The position numbers and the translations under genes are program-made. The notes beneath the pieces are model-generated. The model was not told the origin of the DNA. It saw nothing but the letters and a program-made list of their open reading frames with translations, and ran no database searches. From Peptostreptococcaceae bacterium pGA-8 (GTDB lineage Bacteria; Bacillota; Clostridia; Peptostreptococcales; Anaerovoracaceae): DNA of 64,000 bases. Position 1 is the first letter of the stretch; each line of letters starts with the position of its first letter. This document shows, piece by piece, positions 10,302-18,042 of the stretch. The stretch is from contig FONK01000005.1 of the NCBI GenBank assembly GCA_900112915.1, positions 58,926-122,925 on the forward strand. The letters run 5' to 3'.

Positions 10302-10589
10302 TCACGCCTCTACAACATGCTCTTCAAGGATATTTTTGAGTGCGGACATAGAGCTGGAATGACATCGTGCAACCTTTAAGCTGGAGCATTTAGCTTCAGT
10401 TAAGGCTACTTTGACCATTTTATGGGATACTGTATTTGTGAACAAAACAAGCAAATCTGCGTTGCCAATGCGATTTTTAAGGCTGCCGCCCATTTGAGTG
10501 AACACCTTTGCATCACAATTATATTTTTTACACAAGTTTTTGTATTTACATACCATACAGTCATTTCCACCGATTATTACAATGCTCAT
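10302..10589 (-). CDS. DUF2325 domain protein
   Basis: 95 residues. MSIVIIGGNDCMVCKYKNLCKKY and the later LVLFTNTVSHKMVKVALTEA segment match small DUF2325 proteins, which have a Rossmann-like core and conserved cysteines (C11, C14, C20 here) that may bind a metal. First gene of the minus-strand operon with DUF3793 and flavodoxin. Upstream are a consensus promoter and two TTAG-N6-CTAA palindromes, so it is probably repressed by a metalloregulator. The biochemical role is unknown. Confidence 0.8.
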   Translation of the reverse strand: MSIVIIGGNDCMVCKYKNLCKKYNCDAKVFTQMGGSLKNRIGNADLLVLFTNTVSHKMVKVALTEAKCSSLKVARCHSSSMSALKNILEEHVVEA

Positions 10590-10621
10590 ATAACCGCCAT
10601 CCTTCCAAATTTATTTACTAA

Positions 10622-10635
10622 TTAGCATATGCTAA
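10622..10635. promoter_or_regulatory. Palindromic operator copy 2 (TTAGCATATGCTAA)
   Basis: A perfect 14-bp palindrome in the transcribed leader of the DUF2325 operon. It shares TTAG-N6-CTAA with the second site at 10652-10673. The core resembles DtxR/MntR-family sites; the regulator is not in the window. Confidence 0.55.
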
Positions 10636-10651
10636 CAAAACGATAATAAAA

Positions 10652-10673
10652 TATGTTAGCCTCAGCTAACATA
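10652..10673. promoter_or_regulatory. Palindromic operator copy 1 at the start of transcription
   Basis: Nine-base arms TATGTTAGC and GCTAACATA flank CTCA. On the minus strand the site covers the expected transcription start (about 10672) of the DUF2325 operon, the position of a steric repressor. It shares the TTAG-N6-CTAA core with the site at 10622. Confidence 0.6.
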
Positions 10674-10678
10674 CGAAT

Positions 10679-10707
10679 ATGATACAACACTGATATATAT
10701 ATGTCAA
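10679..10707 (-). promoter_or_regulatory. Promoter of the DUF2325-DUF3793-flavodoxin operon
   Basis: Minus-strand TTGACA (10707-10702), a 17-nt spacer and TATCAT (10684-10679). The operator palindrome begins just downstream. Confidence 0.7.
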
Positions 10708-10797
10708 TAGTTAAATATGAAAAAATTTGCCATTTATATAGTAATATTAAAACCTTCATATGGGGAAATATTCTTCGGCAACTTTATTTAAAATATG

Positions 10798-10826
10798 TTG
10801 AATGTGCAGAGCTGAAGGGCTATAAT
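10798..10826 (+). promoter_or_regulatory. Promoter of the OPT transporter gene
   Basis: TTGAAT (10798-10803), a 17-nt spacer and TATAAT (10821-10826), about 60 bases before the start codon. Confidence 0.65.
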
Positions 10827-10888
10827 GAAGTTACTACATACTAGCTTATAAGCAAGTAGAGTATATTTAAAAAGGAGGCTTTCGGAAA

Positions 10889-12493
10889 ATGGAAAGCAAG
10901 CAATTAACTTTTAGGGGTATGGTGATCGGCATAATCGGTTCTGTCATTATTACATGCAGTTCCATGTTTATCGCACTGAAACTAAGCTCCCTGCCATGGC
11001 CGATTATGTTTGTGGCATTATTTTCAATGGTTTGTTTAAAAGCCCTTGGAAACACCAACTTGAATGAAATCAATGTTACTCACACAGCAATGTCTGCCGG
11101 AGCAATGGTAGCCGGAGGAATGGCATTTACAATTCCGGGCATTTATATTTTAAATCCCAATGCTGATATTTCAATTTGGCAGCTACTTATAATAGCTCTG
11201 GGGGGAACTGTTTTAGGACTGATTTTTACTGCACTGATAAGGAAATATTTTATTGAAACTGAGGAATTACCCTATGCCATGGGACAAGCTGCTGCAGAGC
11301 TTCTTGTTATAGGCGATCAAGGCGGGAAGAGAGCAGGTCTTTTGTTCTCCTCCTTTGGCGTTGCAGGTATATTTGCATTACTTCGCGATTGGTTTATGAA
11401 AATACCGGCAACCTGGTTTTCAAAATCGATGATGAAGTATGGCTCTATTGGAGGCTTTTATATTTCTCCGATGCTGGTTGCAATTGGATATATTGTAGGC
11501 CCTTTATACATTGGAGTTTGGTTCCTCGGAGCGGTAATTGGAGATGTCGGCATACTGATAGGGGGACAGAGTGCCGGATTATGGGATATGCAGCAGGCAA
11601 ATGACATCAAACAATCTCTTGGACTGGGAATGATGGTAGGTACAGGAGTTGGAATACTTATTAAGGGAATTTTACCTAAGGCTAAGCAGATTTTCGGTTC
11701 GATGTTTTCAAAAGAACAGTTAGGTGATTCCGTTATATCAATGCGCTGGGCACCTATTGTGATGGCAGCTTTAGCATTGGTGTTCACAACTGTTTGCAAA
11801 ATGGGCATAACAGCATCGATAATCGTTATTATCGGAGCTTGGCTTACAACAGCAATGTCCTCTCAATGTGTAGGTCAATCGGGAATAAATCCGATGGAGA
11901 TATTTGGAATAATTGTATTGCTGGCGGCAAGGGCTGTGACAAATATTAACCCGGAGGCTGCGTTGTTTGTAGCTGCCATAGTTGCAGTTGCCTCAGGACT
12001 AACCGGTGATGTAATGAATGACTTTAAGGCAGGCTATATGCTTAAATCCAATCCACGGGCACAATGGATAGGGGAAGTTATCGGAGGAATTACCGGTGCA
12101 GTAGTGTCAGTTGTAGTATTGGCGTTGATGATTAAGGCTTATGGAGGTAATTCCTTTAATGATGGTACCTTTGCGGCAGCTCAATCACATGCCGTAGCAG
12201 CCATGATTGCAGGAATTTCAAATATGCCGGTATTTTGGGGCGGTTTAATTATAGCGGCAGGACTATATTGTCTGAACCTACCTGTAATGACTCTGGGTCT
12301 TGGTATATATTTGCCGTTTTATCTTTCAGCAACTGCATTTATTGGAGGTGCTTTGAGATTTGTCGCTGAGAAATTTTTCCCGGGCTTTGAGAAGGAAAGC
12401 AAGGGGCAGATTATAGCTTCCGGAGTTTTAGGTGGAGAAGGTGTAGTTGGTGTAGTTATTGCCTTAATCATTGCCGGAAAATCATTGCTTTAA
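10889..12493 (+). CDS. OPT-family oligopeptide transporter
   Basis: 534 residues, almost entirely hydrophobic with about 14 membrane segments. The N-terminal RGMVIGIIGSVIITCSSMFIALKL and TELPYAMGQAAAE-type segments (ETEELPYAMGQAAAEL near residue 125) fit the OPT/YSL secondary-transporter family, which imports small peptides or peptide-like chelates by proton coupling. The gene has its own promoter and a GGAGG site, and is followed after 12 bases by a P1 peptidase gene, suggesting uptake and then hydrolysis of a peptide substrate. The substrate cannot be told from sequence. Confidence 0.85.
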   Translation: MESKQLTFRGMVIGIIGSVIITCSSMFIALKLSSLPWPIMFVALFSMVCLKALGNTNLNEINVTHTAMSAGAMVAGGMAFTIPGIYILNPNADISIWQLLIIALGGTVLGLIFTALIRKYFIETEELPYAMGQAAAELLVIGDQGGKRAGLLFSSFGVAGIFALLRDWFMKIPATWFSKSMMKYGSIGGFYISPMLVAIGYIVGPLYIGVWFLGAVIGDVGILIGGQSAGLWDMQQANDIKQSLGLGMMVGTGVGILIKGILPKAKQIFGSMFSKEQLGDSVISMRWAPIVMAALALVFTTVCKMGITASIIVIIGAWLTTAMSSQCVGQSGINPMEIFGIIVLLAARAVTNINPEAALFVAAIVAVASGLTGDVMNDFKAGYMLKSNPRAQWIGEVIGGITGAVVSVVVLALMIKAYGGNSFNDGTFAAAQSHAVAAMIAGISNMPVFWGGLIIAAGLYCLNLPVMTLGLGIYLPFYLSATAFIGGALRFVAEKFFPGFEKESKGQIIASGVLGGEGVVGVVIALIIAGKSLL

Positions 12494-12505
12494 GAAAGGA
12501 AGGCT

Positions 12506-13486
12506 ATGGAAACCAATATTAATAATGCCATTTCGATTAACTCTATTGAGGGATTTAAAATAGGCTCTGCCGAGGACGGACTTGGCGGAACCGGTGTTAC
12601 TGCTATAATATCTGAAAATGGTGCTGTTGCAGGAGTAGATGTTCGTGGCGGCGGTCCGGCTACTCGTGAAACTGACTTACTTAAACCTGAGAATATGGTT
12701 CAGGAAATCCATGCCGTTGTTTTGTCCGGAGGAAGTGCTTACGGTTTAGAAAGCTCTTCCGGAGTAATGGAATATCTTGAAAATCATGGTATCGGATTTG
12801 ATGTAGGTGTATGCAAGGTTCCTATTGTGTGTGGAGCATCTTTATTCGACCTTCATGTGGCTGATCATAAGGCCAGACCCAATAAGGAAATGGGAAAGCT
12901 GGCTGCTGAAAATGCTTTTAAAGCAGATAAAAGTTTTAAGTCAGGAAATTATGGTGCCGGAACAGGTGCAACAATTGGTAAATATAAAGGTCCGGACCGT
13001 ATGATGAAAAGTGGAATTGGAGCATCCGCCGTTGAAATTGAAGGCTTAAAAATAGGTGCAATTTCTGCTGTAAATGCTCTGGGCGATGTTTTTGACCTTC
13101 AGGGTGTCCAGATAGCCGGACTTTTAAACCGTGACAAAACAGGTCTTTCTTCAACATATGATGAGATGACCGGGGACATGGCGAAAAGCGTGAATGTATT
13201 TACAGGAAACACGACCATAAGTTGCATAATTACCAATGCAAAGTTAACTAAAGCTCAATGCACGAAGCTGGCATCAATTGCTCATGATGGTTATGCCAGA
13301 GCTATTAAGCCGGTTCATACAACTGCTGATGGGGATACTATTTTTGTTCTTGCTGCCGGTGAGGTTGAGGTCAATTTCGATGCGCTGGCAGCTGCAGCAA
13401 CTGACCAAATTCACAGAGCAATTATCGATGGGGTGATTTCAAGTGAAGATGCCTATGGTGTCATATCTGCCAAATCCTTAATTTGA
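12506..13486 (+). CDS. P1 family (DmpA/S58-type) peptidase
   Basis: 326 residues. The segments GVTAIISENGAVAGVDVRGGGPATRETDLL and LSGGSAYGLESSSGVMEYLE are typical of the P1/DmpA family of self-processing Ntn-fold aminopeptidases, and GNTTISCIITNAKLTK holds the expected autocleavage site with a Thr nucleophile. Members release N-terminal residues from small or beta-peptides or act on cyclic amide oligomers. It is in an operon with the OPT transporter just upstream (12-base gap, own AAGAAAGGAAGG site). I infer that it degrades the imported peptide. Confidence 0.85.
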   Translation: METNINNAISINSIEGFKIGSAEDGLGGTGVTAIISENGAVAGVDVRGGGPATRETDLLKPENMVQEIHAVVLSGGSAYGLESSSGVMEYLENHGIGFDVGVCKVPIVCGASLFDLHVADHKARPNKEMGKLAAENAFKADKSFKSGNYGAGTGATIGKYKGPDRMMKSGIGASAVEIEGLKIGAISAVNALGDVFDLQGVQIAGLLNRDKTGLSSTYDEMTGDMAKSVNVFTGNTTISCIITNAKLTKAQCTKLASIAHDGYARAIKPVHTTADGDTIFVLAAGEVEVNFDALAAAATDQIHRAIIDGVISSEDAYGVISAKSLI

Positions 13487-13502
13487 AAATTAGTGAAATA
13501 GT

Positions 13503-13536
13503 CCTTGTTTACAGATTGCTTTAAACAAGGTATAAT
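13503..13536 (+). promoter_or_regulatory. Promoter with overlapping inverted repeat, COG2426 gene
   Basis: TTTACA (13508-13513), a 17-nt spacer and TATAAT (13531-13536). The arms CCTTGTTT (13503-13510) and AAACAAGG (13523-13530) form an inverted repeat over the -35 box and spacer, so it may be an operator, or incidentally a terminator hairpin for the peptidase gene. Confidence 0.6.
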
Positions 13537-13568
13537 AATATAAACATTAATTAGTTAGAGGATAATAT

Positions 13569-14027
13569 ATGTATGCAGTTTTTATGACTCTGCTACTTTC
13601 CATGACACCTATATTAGAGCTTAGAGCTGCGATTCCTGCAGGTGTTGCAGGTGGTCTGTCAATATGGACAACTCTGATAATCGCTATTATAGGAAATTTT
13701 CTGCCGGTGCCGGTGATTCTTTTGTTCGTACGTAAGGTCTTCGACATTATGCGTGAGAAGAATGAAAAGCTCAATCGGTTTGTTCTGCGTATGGAGGCAA
13801 AGGCAAAGGAAAAGCAGTCTGCTATTGATAAATATGAGTGGTGGGGTCTTGTTTTACTGGTGGCGATTCCGCTACCCGGGACAGGAGCATGGACAGGAGC
13901 TTTAGTGGCTGCCATGCTTGATATGAGACTTCAAAGAGCACTTCCGGCAATCCTACTTGGAATTATTATTGCAGGAGTGGCGGTTTCTTACTTAACTTAT
14001 GGAGCTAAGGTTCTGATAGGAGCTTAG
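13569..14027 (+). CDS. COG2426 small membrane protein (putative small multidrug export family)
   Basis: 152 residues with about four membrane segments. LLLSMTPILELRAAIPAGVAGGL near the N-terminus and PLPGTGAWTGALVA in the second half are the hallmark repeated motifs of the COG2426 / 'small multidrug export' family, whose transport role is weakly supported. It begins an operon with an NfeD and an SPFH gene, so it may act in envelope homeostasis. It ends in TAG; readthrough would add only seven residues before TAA. Confidence 0.8.
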   Translation: MYAVFMTLLLSMTPILELRAAIPAGVAGGLSIWTTLIIAIIGNFLPVPVILLFVRKVFDIMREKNEKLNRFVLRMEAKAKEKQSAIDKYEWWGLVLLVAIPLPGTGAWTGALVAAMLDMRLQRALPAILLGIIIAGVAVSYLTYGAKVLIGA

Positions 14028-14050
14028 CCGAAAGAAAAAGGAGAATAAAG

Positions 14051-14503
14051 ATGGGATTTCTTGAATCATTGTCATTGATGACAATCATATGGGTTGTAGC
14101 AATTATAGTGTTTATATTAATTGAGGCGGCGACTTTGGGACTGACTACAATCTGGTTTGCAGGAGGGGCGTTGGCAGCATTGATAACTGCTTGCCTGGGC
14201 GGTTCCGTATTGCTACAGATAGCAGTGTTTCTAATTGTAACTTGTATTCTTTTGGTATTCACCAGAAAAATCTTTGTTGAAAAATTAAAGATGGGTACAG
14301 AAAAAACCAATATTGATGCCTTGGTCGGTAAGAAGGCTATTGTTACTGCTACTATTAAGCCTTTTGAACCGGGAGTTATTACTGTAGGAGCTCAGCCATG
14401 GACCGCTATTGCACTGGAAGACAGTATTGTAATAGAAAATGGAACAGAGGTTGAAATAGTTGAGATTCAAGGAGTTAAGGCTGTAGTAAAGCCGATTTTA
14501 TAG
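14051..14503 (+). CDS. NfeD family membrane protein
   Basis: 150 residues: two or three membrane segments in the first half and a soluble C-terminal domain (about 90-150, VGKKAIVTATIKPFEPGVITV...) with the OB-fold pattern of NfeD proteins. NfeD proteins pair with SPFH/stomatin proteins in membrane microdomains; the next gene is exactly such a protein. It ends TAG immediately followed by TGA, so readthrough adds a single residue. Confidence 0.85.
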   Translation: MGFLESLSLMTIIWVVAIIVFILIEAATLGLTTIWFAGGALAALITACLGGSVLLQIAVFLIVTCILLVFTRKIFVEKLKMGTEKTNIDALVGKKAIVTATIKPFEPGVITVGAQPWTAIALEDSIVIENGTEVEIVEIQGVKAVVKPIL

Positions 14504-14560
14504 TGACTCTTAGAATATATTTTTTAAAGTGAAGGCCGCTTTGGCAGAAAGGACATTTTT

Positions 14561-15472
14561 ATGGGAGATGTTTTGTCGTTTGTAATTACAGTTATTATAG
14601 TTTTAATAATTGTAGGACTGATTGTAACTAACATTAGGATTGTGCCACAGGCAAGGGCTTATGTAATTGAGAGACTGGGCGCTTATAGAGGTACATGGCA
14701 GGTAGGGCTTCATTTTAAGCTGCCTCTTGTTGACAGAATTGCAAGGAAGGTATCGCTTAAAGAGAAAGTAATTGATTTTCAGCCTCAGCCGGTTATTACC
14801 AAGGATAATGTAACTATGGAAATTGATACTGTAGTATATTTTCAGATTACAGATCCGAAGCTTTACACCTATGGTGTGGAATCACCAATGCAGGCTATTG
14901 AAAATCTAACAGCTACAACTCTGAGAAATATTATCGGTGAGCTGGAGCTGGATGAATCTTTAACTTCAAGAGAACATATAAACACAAAAATTAGATTAGT
15001 TCTTGATGAAGCAACCGACCCGTGGGGAATTAAGATAAACCGTGTAGAGGTTAAGAATATTACACCTCCTCGTGACATTCAGGTTGCCATGGAAAAACAG
15101 ATGCGTGCAGAGCGTGAAAGAAGAGAAAGCATTCTTCGTGCAGAAGGTGAAAAGAAATCAGCAATTCTAATTGCAGAGGGTAATAAGGAAGCAATGATTT
15201 TGGAAGCTGAAGCAAACAAGCAATCTGCAATCAAGCAGGCTGAAGGTCAGGCTGAAGGTCAGGCTGAAGCTATAAGAATGGTTCAGCAGGCTACTGCAGA
15301 TGGTATCAAAATGCTGGTTGAATCACAGCCGAATAAAGAAGTTATTGCTCTCAAGTCACTTACAACCTTAGAGAAGGCTGCTGACGGACAGGCTACTAAG
15401 ATTATTATTCCTTCAGAAATTGCCGGCGTAGCAGGATTAGCATCATCATTGAAAGAGGTTATAAAAGAATAA
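14561..15472 (+). CDS. SPFH/Band 7 (stomatin-like) membrane protein
   Basis: 303 residues. One N-terminal membrane helix (about 5-27) is followed by the Band 7 domain (NIRIVPQARAYVIERLGAYRGTW...) and a long Ala/Glu/Lys-rich coiled coil from about residue 175, including the repeat QAEGQAEGQAEA. The length and order match the QmcA/HflKC-like stomatins that assemble in the membrane and influence proteolysis or fluidity. Its partner NfeD is directly upstream. A terminator hairpin follows. Confidence 0.9.
   Translation: MGDVLSFVITVIIVLIIVGLIVTNIRIVPQARAYVIERLGAYRGTWQVGLHFKLPLVDRIARKVSLKEKVIDFQPQPVITKDNVTMEIDTVVYFQITDPKLYTYGVESPMQAIENLTATTLRNIIGELELDESLTSREHINTKIRLVLDEATDPWGIKINRVEVKNITPPRDIQVAMEKQMRAERERRESILRAEGEKKSAILIAEGNKEAMILEAEANKQSAIKQAEGQAEGQAEAIRMVQQATADGIKMLVESQPNKEVIALKSLTTLEKAADGQATKIIIPSEIAGVAGLASSLKEVIKE
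15239..15268 (+). repeat. 12-bp tandem repeat within the SPFH gene
   Basis: GCTGAAGGTCAG occurs twice in tandem followed by GCTGAAGCT, encoding AEGQ units of the coiled coil. The unit keeps the frame, so copy-number change would only lengthen the coil. Confidence 0.8.
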
Positions 15473-15490
15473 TTCAGATGTAAAAAATAT

Positions 15491-15535
15491 ACCGACTCCA
15501 AAGACTTGTGTAAGTCTCAAGGGGTCGGTATTTTC
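15491..15535. terminator. Terminator between SPFH gene and convergent permease gene
   Basis: ACCGACTCC (15491-15499) pairs with GGGGTCGGT (15521-15529, one G-U), with an inner AGACTT/AAGTCT stem, followed by ATTTTC. Confidence 0.7.
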
Positions 15536-15565
15536 ATCCTATAAGATATAATTCAAAGGCAAAGA

Positions 15566-16870
15566 TTAAATGTTAAAGGTTCTGAATCTTTCCTTTGTAT
15601 CATCTTCCTCAAATTCGTAGTCGTTACCGGGTAGGATTGCATTGGCGAAAATGCCGACTATGGCAGCGATTGCGAGTCCTGAAAGGTTAATCGCAGCACC
15701 AAATAGCTTAAAGGATATTCCTCCTGTGCTTGTAAAGCCCAGAGCACATACCAGGATCAGAGCAGCTATAATGGTGTTTCTGGACTTAGTAAAGTCAACC
15801 TGATTTTCTACGACATTTCTAATCCCTATAGCAGAAATCATACCGTAAAGTATCAGTGAAACTCCACCTATGGTGCCTCCCGGAACCGAACTGATTATGT
15901 AGCCGATCTGAGGGAAGAAAGATATTGCTATTGCAAAGCAAGCGGCAATTCTAATAACTCTTGGATCGTAAACCTTGGTTAATGCTAAAACGCCGGTATT
16001 TTCACCATAGGTAGTATTTGCAGGACCGCCAAAGGCAGCTGACAGACAGGTAGCAAGACCATCTCCCAGCAGGGTTCTATGAAGTCCGGGCTTTGAGATG
16101 TAGTTTGATCCGGTGGTAGCACCGATGGCTGAAATATCACCGATATGCTCCATCATAGTTGCCAGAGCAATAGGCATTATTGTGATAATAGCACTCACAT
16201 CGAATTTCATCAGGGTTATTTGTGGCGTAGCTAAAACAGCCTTTGTTCCTATAGAAGACAGGTCTACCTCACCCATGGCAATTGCAGCAATATATGATGC
16301 GACAACTCCGAGAATAATAGGAATTATTTTCAGCATCCCACGACCCCAGATATTAAATACGATGATTGTTACCATAGCTACAAGTGCTAAAATCCAATTA
16401 GTTTGGCAATTAGCAATAGCTGTAGGAGCTAAAATAAGTCCGATAGAAATAATAATCGGTCCGGTAACAACCGGCGGAAAGAAGCGCATTACTCTTTTTG
16501 CACCAAACCCTTTTATAAAGCCGGAAAGAATTACATAAACTACACCGGCACAGAATACGCCGCCACCGGCATAGGGCAGCATTTCATGATTAGGAGCTCC
16601 GTCAATTAGGGGTGCCACTGCAGCATAGCCTCCCAGAAAAGCAAAGGATGACCCTAAAAATGCCGGAACCTTTCCTTTAGTGAGCAAGTGGAAAAGCAGT
16701 GTGCCAAGACCCGCCATTAACAATGTGGTGGAAACGTCAAGTCCGGTAAGGATAGGTACCAAAACAGTTGCACCAAACATTGCGAAGGTGTGTTGAAGGC
16801 CTAAAACCAACATCTTGGGATATCCAAGGGTTGATGCGTCGTAAATAGGCGCGTGATTATCTTTCATCAT
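15566..16870 (-). CDS. Uracil/xanthine permease (NCS2 family)
   Basis: 434 residues with 12-14 membrane segments. LVLGLQHTFAMFGATVLVPILTGLD at the N-terminus and the central TTGSNYISKPGLHRTLLGDGLAT and FGGPANTTYGENTGVLALTKV segments are signatures of UraA-type NCS2 nucleobase:proton symporters. The GGxANTxYGEN motif with its Glu favours uracil, but xanthine is possible. The GGAGGG site is only 2 bases from the first ATG (16870) and 5 from the second (16867), so translation probably starts at 16867. No riboswitch is visible upstream. Confidence 0.9.
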   Translation of the reverse strand: MMKDNHAPIYDASTLGYPKMLVLGLQHTFAMFGATVLVPILTGLDVSTTLLMAGLGTLLFHLLTKGKVPAFLGSSFAFLGGYAAVAPLIDGAPNHEMLPYAGGGVFCAGVVYVILSGFIKGFGAKRVMRFFPPVVTGPIIISIGLILAPTAIANCQTNWILALVAMVTIIVFNIWGRGMLKIIPIILGVVASYIAAIAMGEVDLSSIGTKAVLATPQITLMKFDVSAIITIMPIALATMMEHIGDISAIGATTGSNYISKPGLHRTLLGDGLATCLSAAFGGPANTTYGENTGVLALTKVYDPRVIRIAACFAIAISFFPQIGYIISSVPGGTIGGVSLILYGMISAIGIRNVVENQVDFTKSRNTIIAALILVCALGFTSTGGISFKLFGAAINLSGLAIAAIVGIFANAILPGNDYEFEEDDTKERFRTFNI

Positions 16871-16890
16871 GTCCCTCCATATATTATGTT

Positions 16891-16921
16891 ATTATATTAT
16901 TTTCTCGAAAAATAATATAAT
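16891..16921. repeat. 13-bp inverted repeat between divergent permease and LysO genes
   Basis: ATTATATTATTTT (16891-16903) and AAAATAATATAAT (16909-16921) are perfect complements around CTCGA. The site lies between divergent genes, about 20 bases before the permease start, so it may be an operator or a leader hairpin. Confidence 0.5.
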
Positions 16922-16926
16922 AATTG

Positions 16927-16955
16927 TGGACTTGTGTCAATGAAAACTATATAAT
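16927..16955 (+). promoter_or_regulatory. Promoter of the first LysO gene with TTGTGTCAA in the spacer
   Basis: TGGACT (16927-16932), a 17-nt spacer and TATAAT (16950-16955). TTGTGTCAA (16932-16940) lies in the spacer and is the reverse complement of the TTGACACAA repeats found before the second LysO gene. Confidence 0.5.
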
Positions 16956-16992
16956 GAGTGAATGGATAAAATTATACATTGGGAGGATTAGT

Positions 16993-17961
16993 TTGGCGGA
17001 TTTAGCGTTGTATCTTGGAATAGCTTTATTGGGCTACATAATTGGAAGCAAAATCAACATATCACATAAGGTTTTAGCATTGACCGGCAAATTTCAAACT
17101 GCCGCAATTGCAGTTCTTGTATTGGCGATGGGTTTAAGGATGGGAGCAAATCAAGAGGTTATAAAGAATATTGGCTCCATTGGCTTTTACGCCCTGGTAA
17201 TGACTGTATTTGTACTTATATTTTCAGTAGCAGCCCTTTATATTGTTCGCCGATTAATGGGCTTTGATAGATACGGCATGCTCGGTGAAGGTGAGGTCCG
17301 TGATTATTCTTCATCAAATAATGAGGGAAGTGCCGGTATTAATAAAATGACCGTAATTATTGTAATTGCAGTTATGTGTGGAATGGTAGCAGGGTACTTA
17401 TTATTGAAATTTTACATTGAAGATTTTAATTCATATGATCATATTATGGGGACGATCATTAAGGTGGGACTTTGTGTTTTACTATTGTTTGTTGGAATTG
17501 ACCTGGGCTTCGACGGAACTGTAATTGAGCATTTTAAAAAGATTGGAATTAGGGTTGTAATCGTACCGGTGGCAGTTATTATAGGTTCTCTTGCAGGAGC
17601 CTTCGTCTGCGGTCTTGTTTTACCAATTTCTATAAAAGAGGCCTTGTCCATAGGTGCAGGACTTGGATGGTACAGCTTGGCACCCGGAATAATTTTAGAA
17701 AAGGGCTTTGTAATTGCCAGTGCAATTTCCTTTATTCATAATGTGCTGAGAGAGTTATTGTCTCTAGTGGCAATTCCTTTTGTCGCAAAGAAAATTGGGT
17801 ATTTGGAAACCGTTTCATTGCCGGGTGCTGCAGCTATGGATGTCTGTCTTCCTATTGTTGAAAAAGCAACAAGAAGTGAAATCGCGGTATTTTCATTTAT
17901 TTCCGGTGTAGTGCTCAGTGCAGCTGTTCCTATTCTTGTACCGTTAATGTTAAGCTTATAG
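16993..17961 (+). CDS. LysO-family lysine exporter, copy 1
   Basis: 322 residues with about eight membrane segments, in the DUF340/LysO family. LLGYIIGSKIN, LAMGLRMGANQEV and the closing LPGAAAMDVCLPIVEKATRSEIAV block are family hallmarks. LysO exports L-lysine and toxic lysine analogues (family knowledge). I chose the TTG at 16993 because GGGAGG (16981-16986) lies six bases before it, the predicted transcription start is downstream of the ATG at 16954, and the paralogue that follows aligns from the same point. It ends in TAG followed one codon later by TGA. Lysine is the precursor of pyrrolysine, so a link to the island downstream is possible but only inferred. Confidence 0.8.
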   Translation: MADLALYLGIALLGYIIGSKINISHKVLALTGKFQTAAIAVLVLAMGLRMGANQEVIKNIGSIGFYALVMTVFVLIFSVAALYIVRRLMGFDRYGMLGEGEVRDYSSSNNEGSAGINKMTVIIVIAVMCGMVAGYLLLKFYIEDFNSYDHIMGTIIKVGLCVLLLFVGIDLGFDGTVIEHFKKIGIRVVIVPVAVIIGSLAGAFVCGLVLPISIKEALSIGAGLGWYSLAPGIILEKGFVIASAISFIHNVLRELLSLVAIPFVAKKIGYLETVSLPGAAAMDVCLPIVEKATRSEIAVFSFISGVVLSAAVPILVPLMLSL

Positions 17962-17963
17962 AT

Positions 17964-18011
17964 TTGACACATAGGCTGAACAGAAAGATTTAACACATAT
18001 ACTTGACACAA
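17964..18011. promoter_or_regulatory. Triple TTRACACA repeat upstream of the second LysO gene
   Basis: TTGACACATA (17964), TTAACACATA (17990) and TTGACACAA (18003) are direct repeats whose starts are 26 and 13 bases apart. TTGTGTCAA, the inverse, lies in the promoter of the first LysO gene. The regular spacing suggests cooperative binding of a regulator; none is identified. Confidence 0.5.
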
Positions 18012-18042
18012 CACCGTTTGCTATTGAGAAGGAGAATTGAAT

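Noticed and set aside
15239..15268. Short tandem repeats as a CRISPR or regulatory array
   Set aside because: They are in frame, unspaced, and encode the coiled coil of the SPFH protein. No CRISPR array is visible anywhere in the window.
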